From Yamagishiella unicocca (lineage: Eukaryota > Chlorophyta > Chlorophyceae > Chlamydomonadales > Volvocaceae), in assembly GCA_003116995.1 (NCBI GenBank), contig BDSL01000032.1, positions 558,001 to 622,000 of the forward strand: a stretch of DNA of 64,000 nt. The letters are read 5' to 3'. Shown one piece after another: positions 1-12,050 of the stretch. Position 1 is the stretch's first letter, and each line of letters starts with the position of its first letter. The notes under the pieces were generated by a model. That model was given only the letters and a program-made list of their open reading frames with translations. It did no database searches and was not told the DNA's origin. Position numbers and translations under genes: made by a program.

Positions 1-244
1 AGGCCTGTGGCAGCCAGCTCGACTATTGGACGGCTGACGTAGCAACGACTGCGAACTTTGCTTCCTAAGCCTTACCGACACATTTCGCTCTCTTTCTGGA
101 CCAGTTACCCTCTGTAAAGCTGGTAGAAACTACTCGAGGTTTTCTTGGCTTCCCTCCCCCCTGCCGTGGCCAAGCCAGTGCTGACCACCGCCGGCAATAT
201 TCCCTGCGCCGGTCTGCTCCCCGCTACGCCGCCCCTCCGCGCAC

Positions 245-1979
245 CTGGGTTGTTGGCGGATGCCCAGGGCTGCTGCGCGCTGCGACCCGGGGCCACCGTG
301 AAGGCCGTGGGGCCGCAGGTAGGAGGCGCGGCGCTGCCGCCAAGTCCCGGGAACAGCACGCAGTCGCCGTAGAAGCCGCGGCCGTTGACGAGGACTGCCT
401 GCGGGTTGCCAACCCAGTTCCAGGCGCCGGTGTCGTTGGTGACCTTGGCGGCGTCGAAGGGCCTGAGGAGCGGGGGGAAAGGGGCCCAGAGGGCTGCATG
501 GGTAAGAGCAGCTTGAAGGGGTACAGCAGCAATGGTGGGTCGGTGATAGGTGGTAATTACATGATGACATTAACGGAGATGCAGGCTTGCGAGGGCGACA
601 AGTGTTTTGTTCAGATTCTGCGAGCGAAGGGGGTTTCGAAAACATCTGGGCGCATACATGCACTGGTGCAGGTGGAAGCATGGGAGAGGGATAAGTCCTT
701 ACCGGACCCCAGAAAGCCTGTGTGATTCTTCCAATAATCCACATCAGCCCGCAGCTCCTCTCTTACGCCGTACCCCAGTTGCCTGGACCTCCACGAATGC
801 GTTCAAAATCCCAACTACATGGACCTTTTTGGGTGCGATCCGAAACCCATAACCGTGTCCCTCTCTGACTTGTCTGCTTCGATTCCGCGTCCCGCCCTGG
901 CCTCCACTCACATGTTAAGCTGGAAGAGCAGCGAGTTCGTGGTCGCATGGTACCAGTCGCTGAGGAACAGGGTGTGGTCGCCGTCGTACGACCACAGGTC
1001 AGGAACGGTGGCGGGCGGCATGACGAGCGGCATGCCGGGTGTAAGTGGGATGCGGGGCGGGTGCACGATGAACGGCCCCTGGAGGCCGTCGCCCTTGAAG
1101 CCAGTGTTGTGGTCGTGCCACAGGTAGGAGCCCGGGGGGTCGTTGACCTGGGGGCGGAGAGAGGGGGGTGTATGAGGAATCGGGTTACACCTCGCCTCGT
1201 CAGCCATTAGGGTGGCCGGTGGGACAGTACAAACGGACGAATACGCGGTTATACGCGTGCTCAATATCGCTCACCTCAAATTGGTATGTGTAGTTCTTCC
1301 CCGGCGCGATCGGGCATAGGGTCACGTACGAGGTGCCATCAAACCAGGCTGCAGGGCCACTCATGCGCAGGCCTGTGCGCCAAAACGGCAACGGTTGGCG
1401 ACGGTCTTCTCATAGGTAATCGGGAGGCGACGCAACGCACCATGATAATGGAGAGCAATCCCCTCGCTCACGGTTGGGACCGACTCCGGGATATTGTTTA
1501 TTAATGTAATCTGCGCCGAAAGGGTCGAAGTCAGACACCGCTCGATAGCAACGGAAGCGCTGTTATCCAGCGAAAGTCAAGAGAGGTTACATCGTAGTGC
1601 TACCAGAAGTACACACCTTAACCGTGTCGCCCTGGTTGATGTTTATGGTGGGCTCAAAGATCCCGGAGACGAGCACAATGGGCCGCGCAAAGCAGCTGGG
1701 AGCGCCATATGCAAGAGTGACATTTACGGTATAAGATACCTGGGCAATTCAGGAAACCCATTATTGGCGTGGTCAACTCAATGCTTCGTCTCGAGGCAAA
1801 GCACGTTTTCGGGCAACTCAGGTTGCAGAGCCTTTGCTTACGATCAGTCCACCGTGAAGGTTGGACTCCACGCTGCTAGGCTTCAACGGAGAACCTGGAG
1901 GAGGGGGCTGAGCGAATCCGACGCCAGCGCCAAGCGCTAGCGCAGCCAGTGCTGCAACCAACGCGACGCCTTTGCCCAT
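245..1979 (-). CDS. Laccase-like multicopper oxidase, copy A (5' part, runs off left edge)
   Basis: Secreted or membrane-trafficked copper oxidase; substrate unknown (iron, manganese or phenolics are usual for the family). Visible exons, in transcription order: 1842-1979, 1617-1739, 1441-1510, 1275-1372, 912-1147, 245-462. Lengths and phases match copy B exon by exon (only exon 1 differs, 46 against 47 codons). The start at 1979 gives a signal peptide beginning MGKGVALVAALAALALG, with likely cleavage near FAQ-P. Trinuclear copper motifs are present: HYHG at the end of exon 3 and WHDHN in exon 5. The exon-6 donor is intact, so the remaining exons, including the type-1 copper site, should lie left of base 1. 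Exons 5 and 6 are almost identical to copy B while exons 1-3 have diverged strongly. No frameshift or stop is seen, so I infer a functional gene. Confidence 0.85.
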
Positions 1980-3079
1980 CCTTATCATGAGGCAAACACT
2001 AGGCGTGGGTTTCGCGTGTGCTTGGGTGCCGGCACTAACCAACCAGGCGTAGTATTTTCAGAGACGCAATGGCTGCGATACCTATGGTTCGCCCCGCGCA
2101 GCGGCTCTGTATAAAGTAAACAACGTTATGACGATGTCTACTTTATATGGGAAGGCCGCGGGTGGCTGGCCCGCCTTCCGTGACCGTGCGTACGTCAACA
2201 GTTAGCTGCGGGAAAATATGTAATGAACTCAGGAACAGCATCATGCGTTTAGAATCTAGCCTTGAACGTCAGGAGGCCATCGCGGCGCAAAAGCTTGGCA
2301 ACCGTCGCAGGGGTCTAAATACGTCAGGGCCTTCCGAAGGGGCCTTCCATGCATTTGATTCCTGATGGGCGCTCAGGCTTAGGCTTTCCATCGCCCACGA
2401 CGTCTCGGAACTCACACATCTTCGCCCATGGAACCCCCAACATGAACCGAGGAGCCGTATGACCTCCAGAAGTAAAGACCTTTCCAAACAGACAATGCGC
2501 TTGGTCGATAAATTGTTGACGAGGCCCGGTCCTTTTTTGGAGCTCGCGCGAGCACAGACGAGGTGCCCGCCAGACCGCACGTCGGGGCACGGTCAGGGCA
2601 CGCCATTCGTACGCCAGTGGCGTGGTTGTAAAACCTTAGAAATTTGTATACTATGACGAGGTTGCAATCCTGTCGGCTCAATCCTTGCTGGAAACTCAAG
2701 AACGCTTGTCGGTGTTGCAGTGGCGCGTTGGGCGCGGCAGGGCGCGGCGAGGGGAGTGATACCGGTGGGTCGCAGGCAAGAGCGCATCCTAATAATGGGC
2801 GATGCGATGACGTGCATTCCAAAACCAAACCTGAACGCACGCTCTGAGCGACGTAGAGATCACCTGTCTGCGCACATTGCATGCGTGCCGAGGGCTTGAT
2901 GCCATTGCCTAGCCCCTAGCACACCCACAGCCCCCACCGGCAGCCGCCAGCAGGAGGGCGGAGGAAAACATGCCTGTACGGGAAGCTGCGATCGATGCTG
3001 CCAGCACCTGCAGAGAGCGAGACTTGCATCTTACTTATCCATGCCATCCCGAATGGAGGCACGCATCATCGCCGCCACT
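1980..3079. other. Intergenic, upstream of MCO copy A
   Basis: About 1.1 kb holding the presumed promoter of MCO copy A. Open frames here are short, lack family resemblance and show no splice-consistent continuation. I see no RNA gene or clear repeat. Confidence 0.5.
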
Positions 3080-3167
3080 CTAGTAGAGGTTGGGCGGCAA
3101 CTTCCAGCCCGGCATGCTCCACTTGGAGCGCATGTATGTGCGTTTGTTGTACGGCGCAAAGTCGCAC
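3080..3167 (-). CDS. Orphan MCO terminal exon (alternative last exon of copy B, or remnant of a third copy)
   Basis: On the minus strand an acceptor (GGTAG) is followed by 88 nt ending in TAG. Read in the phase that exon 16 of copy B would supply, it encodes CDFAPYNKR..MRSKWSMPGWKLPPNLY. This aligns along its whole length with the normal last exon of copy B (YNFAPYNKS..LRSKWGMSGWELPPLY). It is exactly two codons longer, so length changes have kept the frame. It lies about 1.9 kb downstream of the normal last exon. I found no upstream MCO exons between 3168 and 5060. Copy B could splice to it as a mutually exclusive 3' exon, or it may be all that remains of another duplicate. The preserved acceptor, frame and stop argue against long neutral decay. 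Confidence 0.6.
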
Positions 3168-5060
3168 CTACCTGCGCGGCAAGTTCGTCGTGCATACGGT
3201 AGTTCGGGGGAAGATGCGTGCATTCTACTTACCATAACTAACGCCACGGTAGCCGAGATTACCGCGCTCTCTTTGCAACGACTGCCGTACCGCCTTCGTC
3301 TTTCAGTACGGACCATCGCACGCGCATACGGGTGACTTGACACGCCAGACTGATGGTGCCTGGTGGGTGCTGGCTGCTGCACTTTTGTCTCTAGAGTTCC
3401 GGTGTTTGTTGGCTACATGACTAGTTAGGTTGGTTGGTGGTCGGTTCCTGATAGAGGAGCCTCTAGTGTTAATTCCCCCTGGGGTGCTGGCTGCTGCTCT
3501 GTGTGCCTACGGCCTGTCGATTGGTGTTCTGGTGGTTTGCCTTTGTTCCGATGCACGTCGATCTTTGTTTCCTCCGTCTTCCTCAGTGTCAGGCGATGTG
3601 CCCGATGGTTCTACCTCTTGGTCTGGAACCCACCGTAACCGTTACAACAAAATGAATAGTGCCTTGGTGGTTTGGACTTACTGGGTTTCTGTCTATTTGT
3701 TTCCTTCCTCGTCCGATGATGAGCTCGGTGGTTCTGCCTTTCGCTCTGGAGCTCTTTATAACAAGGATTACTAAAAGATCCTGGATGACTCCCCAAAGCA
3801 AGTTTCTTCGAAGCGCATTTATTCCCCCTTCTTACTGGAGTGCCCTTTAAGTACCAGCCCTGCCGTTGCTGCAAACCACGCGCGCACGGCGATCGTATCC
3901 ACCCATGTATGGACTTGCCAGCTGCATGGTAACGCTAGGCAAGGCCCGATTCAATCGACAGCTGCAAGGTCGTACCACGTGCTGCTTTGCATATGCAGCT
4001 TATGTCAGCAGCCGGTCCCAAGCATTTACGCCATCGTGTTTAAAAAACATGCTTACCCTCATGGGTATTGTACGTGTGGGCTGCGAGCGTCGATAGCAAA
4101 GCACGGCAGGACAAACGGCCCGCAATACCGGTTTGCAACAACAAATCCTACCCACAGTTGTCAGCAGCGCTCTCCGACGGCACAGCAGGCGTGGCTATAT
4201 GCAAATGTGCAAATATCCCTATTGATGGCTTTTGAAGCCACGGCGGCACAAGTCGCCGAGAACCTATTCGGGAAAAAAAGATGTGGTAGCAAGGGAAGGC
4301 AAAAGAAAAGGCACGCGCGCCCTCACGCACGCTAGGAAAATCAATGGTGCCTACCCACCCTGCCCTCACAGCCCACCCAGGGTGCGGAGCAGCCCGAGCA
4401 ACGGGCTTGCATTAAGACCACGTGGATGTATACACACGGGCACAAGTACGATTACTACACATGGGCGAACGAAAGGCGCTTCCGTGTCGCCGGCCTCATC
4501 ACGGTTTTGGGCCGCTTTCAAACTCCCAGCCAGGGGAAAGCTCCCAACCCCTTAGCCGACCTTCGCATTATAAAAAAGGCATTTTGCCCCTTATCGCATG
4601 CACGTCTTGCTCGCTGGACGCAACAAGAGCTGGCTCGTCATAAAGAGTACGGAAAGAAGTAGGAACGAAAATCGAGCGTACACTCCTAAAAAGGAACGCG
4701 GCTGCGCGCGGGTTTCGAGGCAAAAAAGACAGAACGAATACATACACACCACGCACCATCCTAGGTACGCTCTATTGCTCGCGGCGCCACCTCACTTCAA
4801 GCCAGATTCCGTTGCACTCCTGGCACTTGCGCGATGCACATCCTTCTTCCACCTCGCAGGGCACTGCACATCATGCCGCTTCATTCCAGCCCTGGATGAA
4901 TGCAGACGACGGCTGAGCCCGAACCGCCGGGCGCCGTTTAGGCAATGCGCCGGCGTGTGAGAGCGCCGCCACTTCTCGCATTCCGCCTTGTCAAGCTGCG
5001 CCACTGGCTTCGCTCTGTTGACCGAGACCCACCCCAGCAGCCATCTCAACACGCATGCAC
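3168..5060. other. Intergenic / 3' region of MCO copy B
   Basis: No gene recognised. It contains a dispersed-repeat stretch (3425-3660). The nearest minus-strand TGTAA below the copy B stop codon that I could find by eye is at 3642-3646, inside that repeat. The 3' UTR of copy B may therefore be long or use another signal. Confidence 0.45.
3425..3660 (+). repeat. Dispersed repeat, probable retroelement 3' region
   Basis: The stretch with GGTTGGTTGGTGGTCGGTT, GAGCCTCTAGTG and CTGGCTGCTGCTCT recurs inverted at about 14530-14645 and, more diverged, near 21290-21520. The right part (TGTCAGGCGATGTGCCCGATGG, then TTGGTCTGGAACCCACC) recurs at 6505-6560, inverted at 8425-8460, and in part at 17297-17335. 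No terminal repeats were identified. Confidence 0.5.
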
Positions 5061-8000
5061 CTAGTAGAGCGGCGGCAGCTCCCAGCCCGACATGCCCCAC
5101 TTGGAGCGCAGGTACGACTTGTTGTACGGCGCAAAGTTGTACCTGCGGGCGGCGGGGTAAGTTTGTTTGCGATACGCACGCTTGACGGTGGGCACCCATC
5201 GTCAGTCAGCCAGAGGGTTTCTCATTTCAGGTATACTTCCGGACGGATCGCTTCCGCGAAGTGACACAGTGTGACACACGGCGGGGCCATCCATCGCGTC
5301 GTGTTATAATTGGTGGTTGTGACCGCGACCTCCAACAGCTCTGCGACCGCTGCTGCGCCCTCAATTTGAACTTCACGCGCCGGTACATGCGATCAGGCAT
5401 CTAGGCGGCCCCCATGCCACATCGCATTCAGGGCTAGGCAGCCAGCCCGACAAATGGATAGACACCATCCGCACGCACCTGCACGATCCCGGGCACTTGG
5501 GCACGACGGCCGGCGGCGGGGCCAGCTTGCCAATGTCCTCCACGAAGTAGAGCTGCGGCATATCGCAGCAGCAGCGGTTGGGGAAGGGAGGTAAACGGGC
5601 GACGCACGGCAGGCGACTGACGGCGTAACCTGTAAGCCGGTCGATGACGACGTCTCGCTCGACGACGCGCACGCGAGCGATCGATAGATGCTGCGGCGAC
5701 TGCGCCAGCCACGTGCCGGCAACCCTGGCAGGTGCCGTCCGTCACTGGCATTTGCTGAAGAGGACGTGTCGTACTCTCCAAGTGCGCGCGCCGGCGGCGG
5801 CGGGCCTCCCAGGGCCTGGCCGGGATGTACACTCGTACAGTAGTGGGTACTGAGATAGCTCCGCCCCCGAACGAACCAGCCACCTGACAGCAATACCGGT
5901 ACCCCCCTCGCGGCCTCTCCTCCCTTGGCGATCGATTTTCCACAGACCATCCTCTGCCCCTTAGCATTGGTGCGCACCTGTTGCCCCATAAAGACGTGCG
6001 GCAGGATGTGGCAGTGGAAGGGCCTGTACGTCGGGCGGGAGAGGCGGCGCAAACCGGGGAGAGAGAGGGGGGCGAAGCATGCTTTCGTAAGCCAACCAAA
6101 GATACGAAACTGGAACGAACCAAGGCGAGTTAGACACCAACAGCGAGGAGGCGAATCATCTGAAGTCTTCTGGGATCACTGTGACGCGTGCGTCAGCACT
6201 CAACGTGTTGCCGTCAGCGGAGGTCGGCCCTTCGGGCGTGGATGGGGTGCCGCCCACCAGGGTGTCATCTACAGGTATCGATCGGGGGATCACCACGCAC
6301 CAGATGCCGGGGTTGTTGGATCGGAAGCGGATGTAGGCCCAGCCTCCGGAGGGAATCGTGACGGTGTCGCGGTAGGCGGGGTCGGCCGTGTTGAGGCCGG
6401 CGGCGTGCAGGGCCTGGTTGTAGGTGCCGTTGCCCCGAGCGAGGATCTGTGGCGAGCAGGGCAACACATACACCGTGCAGCAACCATCGGCGGTCTCTTT
6501 CGGTGTCAGGCGATGCGCCCGATGGCTCTACCTTCTGGTCTGGGGCCCACCATAACAGGTACTACTACCGGCGGTAGAGGGGCTTCATGTGGTGAGGAAG
6601 CAGAGGAATGCAGCGTTGCGGGGTTGCGGGCAGGATGCGACGGGGGCAGCAAGCTGTGTTGCCTTATACCTTTTGGACCACTTGCACGCCGCAACCACAA
6701 CCACAACCAACGCATGCTAGTCAAGCAACCAGTGGACGTGCGGCCGGCCACGCCCAGACCTGTCCACTACACACTCCTCCAACCAGGTACACCGATGGGC
6801 GCCCTGCCTCGATAGCCCCGCACATCTTTTGATAGCTCCCATCTTCCCTGCCCCCGCTCGCCCCCTCTTCGCCCCTTGGCCCCACCCCCACTCGTGTGCG
6901 TTCTTCCCCCGCTCCCTCCCTCGGCCCCTACCCAGAAGCGGTGGCCGTGCAGGTGGAAGGGGTGCTGCTCCATGGCGACGCGAGTGGAGCCCGAGGGCCG
7001 GTAGTCGCCGTTGAACGAGTTGGCGGGCATGTTGTTGACAACCTGCACCGGGGCGGGAGGGGGGAGGCGGCGGAAGGAGGAGAAGAGGGCCATGCGTGGG
7101 TGGGCTGGCAGTACGCGGCGGGTAGTACGCGGTGTGGGCAGTGCGCGAGAAACACGACGGGGGGAAGGGCGGGTAGGGCGGGGAACATAACTCACCACGT
7201 CGACGATGTCTCCGCCAGCCAGCTGCACGATGTGCAGCCCGACCGAGGGGTACACGGGCACGGGACTGATGCCATCCAGGTACGCACTAGGAGGACGAGG
7301 ACGACGATAAGGGCAAGGCGAGAGAGGGGTGGGGGAAGAACGGGATCAGGGAATGGATATGGTAAGGGCATTATTAGGAGCCTCGCCCTGGTGGGCGGGG
7401 TTCAAGAGTGAGGGAACGAATGAACGGGGACAGGAAATCCTGCTGTTAATGAGCTTTTTGGCAAGGCAAGTCCCGCTCCTCAAGGAAGAGCAACCTGCAA
7501 CTTGTAACATGCAACTAGCAACTTGTAACATGCAACTAGCAACTTGTAACTTTCAACTATGTGCAACTAGCGAACGACACATGTCCCAATTGCCTCCACC
7601 TCCCAACTAGCGAACGACCCATGCCCCAATTGCCTCCACCTCCCAACCGTGGAAGCAGTGGGCGTACGGCACTCACGTTGGTTTGGCCTCAGCCTTGATG
7701 GTGTTCATCCCGACGTACGGACCGGCGCCCGTACCGTTGGCCATGGAGGCGTTGACCGCCATCCGCGACAGGTACTTGGGGTACGTCCGCACCAGCGACA
7801 TGAGCGGCTTGCAGGGCGGCGTTTTGGGCATGGCCACGTTGTTCAGTGCCCACCTGAGAGGCAGCAGCCGAGCAATATCACCGCTCATCACCACCACCAT
7901 CGTCAGGCGTAGCATCTGGCAGCAGGCAGCATCGGGATCACCAACCTCCATCTTAATCAGCAGAGCTGACAACCTACAATCCGTACACACGGACCCACCG

Positions 8001-11000
8001 AGCATGCCAGCCACCAGCCATCCGTACGTCAACCCAGCTAGCATAGCGCACATACGTATATAGAGCCAGCCATGCTAGGCCAGGCAAACATGAAGACGGG
8101 TCAGGCCGTACAAATAACTCATCCGGGCTCGGGCCAGCCCAGCCCGGCCCGGCCCGCCGGGTCGCCATCCCACCAGAGCAACCGCGGGTCCCCTGGCCCC
8201 CCGGGAAATACGTGCACGCACATGTACGTGTACATGTGTGTGTGTACCGGTGGCGGTGTACCTGCACCGCATGGAACGCAGCTTCGCCACAGCTATACCC
8301 CACGGACCGCGGCGCACCTGATCTGGCCGTTCGCCTCCAGCAGAGGCTGCGAAATGTTGACCAGCACCACCTTGTTGGAGGTCTTGGGCGGGGCCAGGGT
8401 GACCTGCATGTGTGGAGTATTAGTAACTGTTACAGCAGTGGGTTCCAGACCAAAAGGTATGAGGTGTGGGGCAGGAGAAGAAACACGTGGGTCGGCACTG
8501 AATATGAAAACCGCTTAGGGGGTAAAGGATAATCCGCGAATCCACGGCCGAAAAACCAAGGGCGATGCGCGCGTGGAGGCACAGCGAGTGGGGGCACTGG
8601 GCCCTTCAGGGCTGGTTTTTGCGAGACGTAATGGTACATGCAGCAGCGCACAGGACGGACCGTTCATCCTTATAAGGACTTAAGGAGTGTCGGAGGCGAG
8701 ATGCGTTGAGCCCGCTGTTCGCGGGGGGACGGGGCGGAGGCAGGTAGATAGGGGACGGAGGCAGGTAGATAGGGGGCTCGCCTGCCTGCCGGGCGCTCAA
8801 CGGCGCAACAGCCGGCGGGTGGCTGTGTACGCGTACACGTGTACACGTGTACGCATACGGGTATGCGTGGAATGGCTTTATTTAGCGAGCAGAGGGGGCA
8901 AAGTGAGTGAGTAGAGCGTGATGGCGTGCCGCCATCAGCAGAGACGCCCCTGCCGCCATCAGAGAGACCCCTAACCCGAACCCACCTGGCCTGGAGGCAG
9001 GTACAGGGCGGCTGCAGGGTTGGCCGAGGGCACCAGCATCACACTCGACATCTGAACCTGCACCACCGTCAGCGGAGGTCACATGGGGAGGATGATCCCT
9101 TGAGGAGGTCACATGGGAGGATGGTCCGACGGGATTGGCGGGGTAGATAGGGCCGGGGTGAACCCAGAGGCGAGGGGTGAAACTCCCCGTCTCCCAGCCA
9201 GCTACAAACGATACCGCGAATCGGCGCCCCAACTGATGCCCCTTCTCTGCTGCCCCAACTGGACCTTCCGTGCATCGAGACCAATCCAAGTAAGCGCCCG
9301 TGACCCACCATGGCGTCCTCTCCCGCGGTGCCCCAAGCCGTTATGTTGACGGGCTGCGGCGTGGCCGTGGTGGGGAAGGCGGAGGCGTTGGCGCCCACAT
9401 AGTTGAGCACCGCGTAGCCGGCAGGGGCGCCGATGCGATACTGCGACGCCACGGTGATCCAGTAGTTGGCGGCGGGCTGGTCGGCGGTCAGAAGCACATC
9501 CATCCTGCGGGGCGAGGGGCGCGCGGGAGCGGGCAGTGTGTTTTAGGTTGGTTCAAAAGGGGAGACGAGTGACGGAAGCACGAGGCTGGTGGTATGTGTT
9601 GGGCCGCAGAGGAAGCAGGCATCAGCGCAGGTATCAACGCAGGCAGGCATCAGCGGAGGCATCACCTCTGGCCGGAGTTGATGTCGATGCAGCGGGTCGA
9701 GACGGGCTCGGTGGGGATGCCGTCCGCAGCGATGAGCGTCACATTGTGGCCCTCGAAGCACACCGTCATGAAGACCAGCGAGGTGCCGCTAATCAGCCGC
9801 ATGCGGTACGTCTTGCCCGCCTCGACCGCGAACTGGCTGTGGCTGCAGCCTGGGAGTTGGCGGCACGGCGGGGACGCAGCAAAGCGAAAGGCAGATAGGA
9901 CGGCTTGCATATTCGGCGCACGTCGGGATATATGACTTAGTTGGGAGCGGGTTGCACAGGGTCCCAACCAACCCCTGGGAGCAATGATGGTGGCAGTGCC
10001 GGGGGTCCGGTCGGCGCGCTGTTATCTCCCGCCCTCCGGCTGCTGTGGTCCAGATAGGTGCCGTTTTAGATCCAGGGTTGCCAGCCTGCCACGCTTCCCG
10101 CTACCCTGCCCCTCCACGCACCTGGGTTGTTGGCGGATGCCCAGGGTTGCTGCGCGCTGCGGCCTGGGGCCACCGTGAAGGCGGTGGGGCCGCAGGTGGG
10201 AGGCGCGGCGCTGCCGCCAAATCCCGGGAACAGCACGCAGTCGCCGTAGAAGCCGCGGCCGTTGACGAGGACTGCCTGCGGGTTGCCAACCCAGTTCCAG
10301 GCGCCGGTGTCGTTGGTGACCTTGGCGGTGTCCAAGGGCCTGAGGAGCGGGGGGAAGGGAGGAAGGAAGGAAGGAAGGGAGGGATGAGGGGTGAGGAATG
10401 GTGTTCCTCAGCAGTGCAAGGATGAAAGGGACCGCGAGGAGGGAGAGGTAGATCGAGGCGAGTAAGGGTGCAGTAAGGATACTGCGCAGACGCACAGATA
10501 GAGGAGGCGGAACATGGCTACTGGGTATCAAGTGGGCAACCGGTGCGGCGGAGGGTTTTGGAATTGTGAGGGAAGAGGAAGCTGAAGCGGGGGTTACTTC
10601 GTTCAAGAGAATAGCGTGGGCGGAGTGTTCGGTCGGGTTTTAGGGGATTAGGTGTAGAGGCGGCTGATAAAGCAGGGCCTTGCAACCTCGCATGACGTCC
10701 GACACGGCCTCTGCATAGACCCTGTCTCTCCCCCACAGCAATCCCACACCCCATTCCCTTCCTTTGCAGCAACCTGGTCCGAAGTGCTGACCAAAATGCT
10801 TGAGCCCGCCTTGCCCCAGTCCGACCATTCACCACGCCCCGCCAACCCCAGCCTACCTACTCCCCCGCTTGCCCCTTTCTTGTGCCCCACAACACCCCTT
10901 ACTTGCTCCGCCCCGACAGACGTTTACGCACGCCACTCGCCTCCTAGCCTACCCAACACTTTGCCTCGTACGACCAACACGCGTTCCCATTGCAAGCGTC

Positions 11001-12050
11001 GACCCACATGTTGAGCTGGAAGAGCAGCGAGTTCGTGGTCGCATGGTACCAGTCGCTGAGGAATAGAGTGTAGTCGCCGTCGTACGACCACAGATCAGGA
11101 ACGGTGGCGGGCGGCATGACGAGCGGCATGCCGGGCGTGAGTGGGATGCGGGGCGGGTGCACGATGAACGGCCCCTGGAGGCCGTCGCCCTTGAAGCCAG
11201 TGTTGTGGTCGTGCCACAGGTAGGAGCCCGGGGGGTCGTTGACCTGGGGGCGGAGAGAGGGGGTGTATGAGGAATCGGGTTACACCTCGTCAGCCATTAG
11301 GGTGGCCGGTGGGACATCACAGAGGGACGTGTGCAAGAGACCACTTACCTGAAACTGGTAGGTGTAGTTCTTCCCCGGTGCGATGGGGCACAGGGTAATG
11401 TAGGAGGTGCCATCAAACCAGGCAGCAGGGCCATTCATCCGCAGGCCTGTGCGAGGAGGGCGATGGAATCATGCTGAGAGGGACACGATACGGCAAAAGC
11501 TGGAAGTGGAAAGTGCATGAGGAACGACTTACCATGATAGTGGATAGAGATGCCCTCGCTCACGGTAGGCACAGACGCCGGGATGTTGTTAATCAACGTA
11601 ATCTACAACGGGAAATGGGGGATTCATTGTCATACCGGCTATTGACTTTAGTAATGACCGACGAGGACCGCACCTTGATCGTGTCGCCTTGGTTGATGTT
11701 GATGGCGGGCTCAAAAATTCCAGAGACGAGGACAATAGGCCGTGCAAAACAGCTGGGAGCGCCATACGATAGGGTGACATTCACAATGTAGGATACCTGA
11801 AGAATGGTGAGGAATCATTTCGGCAGTTACAATCCTAATTCACCCGTCAGACCTCGCGGTACCGGGGGTGCACGGGCACTTAAGAGCCGCAGCCAGCCGC
11901 TATGCTTACAACATATTCTCCTGTTAGTGGATCGTGTGTAACGCTGTCAGGGATCAACGGTGCGCCTGGAGAGGGGGCCTGCGCCACCCCATAGCCGACA
12001 CCAAGCACCAGGAGAGCAAGTAAATAATGCAGCTGGACGACTTTTCCCAT
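5061..12050 (-). CDS. Laccase-like multicopper oxidase, copy B (complete, 17 exons, 716 aa)
   Basis: Exons: 11910-12050, 11674-11796, 11533-11602, 11349-11446, 11008-11243, 10122-10339, 9666-9849, 9309-9504, 8986-9057, 8318-8403, 7677-7853, 7196-7286, 6932-7042, 6301-6446, 5978-6023, 5479-5552, 5061-5142. The sum is 2151 nt with every phase consistent. The protein starts with a signal peptide (MGKVVQLHYLLALLVLGVG..VAQ). Copper motifs in order: HYHG (109-112, Tyr for the usual Trp), WHDHN (154-158), HPFHLHGH (591-598) and HCHILPH (653-659). The residue five after the last His, where the type-1 axial ligand sits, is Gln664 instead of Met/Leu/Phe. A laccase-like core (INGRG-type and GQR.DVL..A.Q...YWI stretches) confirms the family. 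At 716 aa it exceeds plant laccases (about 570). Role is inferred: extracellular or cell-surface oxidation by O2; substrate unknown. Confidence 0.93.
6505..6560 (+). repeat. Short dispersed repeat in MCO intron
   Basis: GTGTCAGGCGATGCGCCC followed by GATGGCTCTACC and GTCTGG..CCCACC matches 3588-3650 closely. It lies in the intron between exons 13 and 14 of MCO copy B. Confidence 0.55.
7498..7561 (+). repeat. 21-bp tandem repeat, 3 copies (MCO intron)
   Basis: Unit CAACTTGTAACATGCAACTAG occurs twice exactly and once altered. It lies in the intron between MCO copy B exons 11 and 12. Each unit holds TGTAA, but on the strand opposite to the gene. Confidence 0.85.
7564..7643 (+). repeat. 40-bp tandem duplication (MCO intron)
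   Basis: Two adjacent 40-bp units starting CAACTAGCGAACGACMCATG differ at two or three positions. They directly follow the 21-bp array, and both arrays share the CAACTAG word. Confidence 0.85.
8470..8563 (+). repeat. Two short interspersed repeats side by side (MCO intron)
   Basis: GGGTCGGCACTGAATATGAA then CCGCTTAGG resembles 23705-23745 and 62225-62272. It is followed by ATCCGCGAATCCACGGCCGA then AAAACCAAGG, which matches 41712-41756, 50970-51007 and (inverted) 59715-59749. This is probably two non-autonomous repeat families. Confidence 0.5.
8820..8868. repeat. Alternating purine-pyrimidine palindromic tract
   Basis: A GTGTACGCGTACACGTGTAC-type run of alternating purines and pyrimidines, nearly self-complementary, in the intron between MCO exons 9 and 10. 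It could adopt Z-DNA or cruciform structure; no function is known. Confidence 0.6.

Noticed and set aside
1..244. Search for MCO exon 7 of copy A
   Set aside because: No segment matching GCSHSQFAVEAGKTYRM was found; in copy B this exon starts 272 bp beyond exon 6, so in copy A it should fall outside the window.
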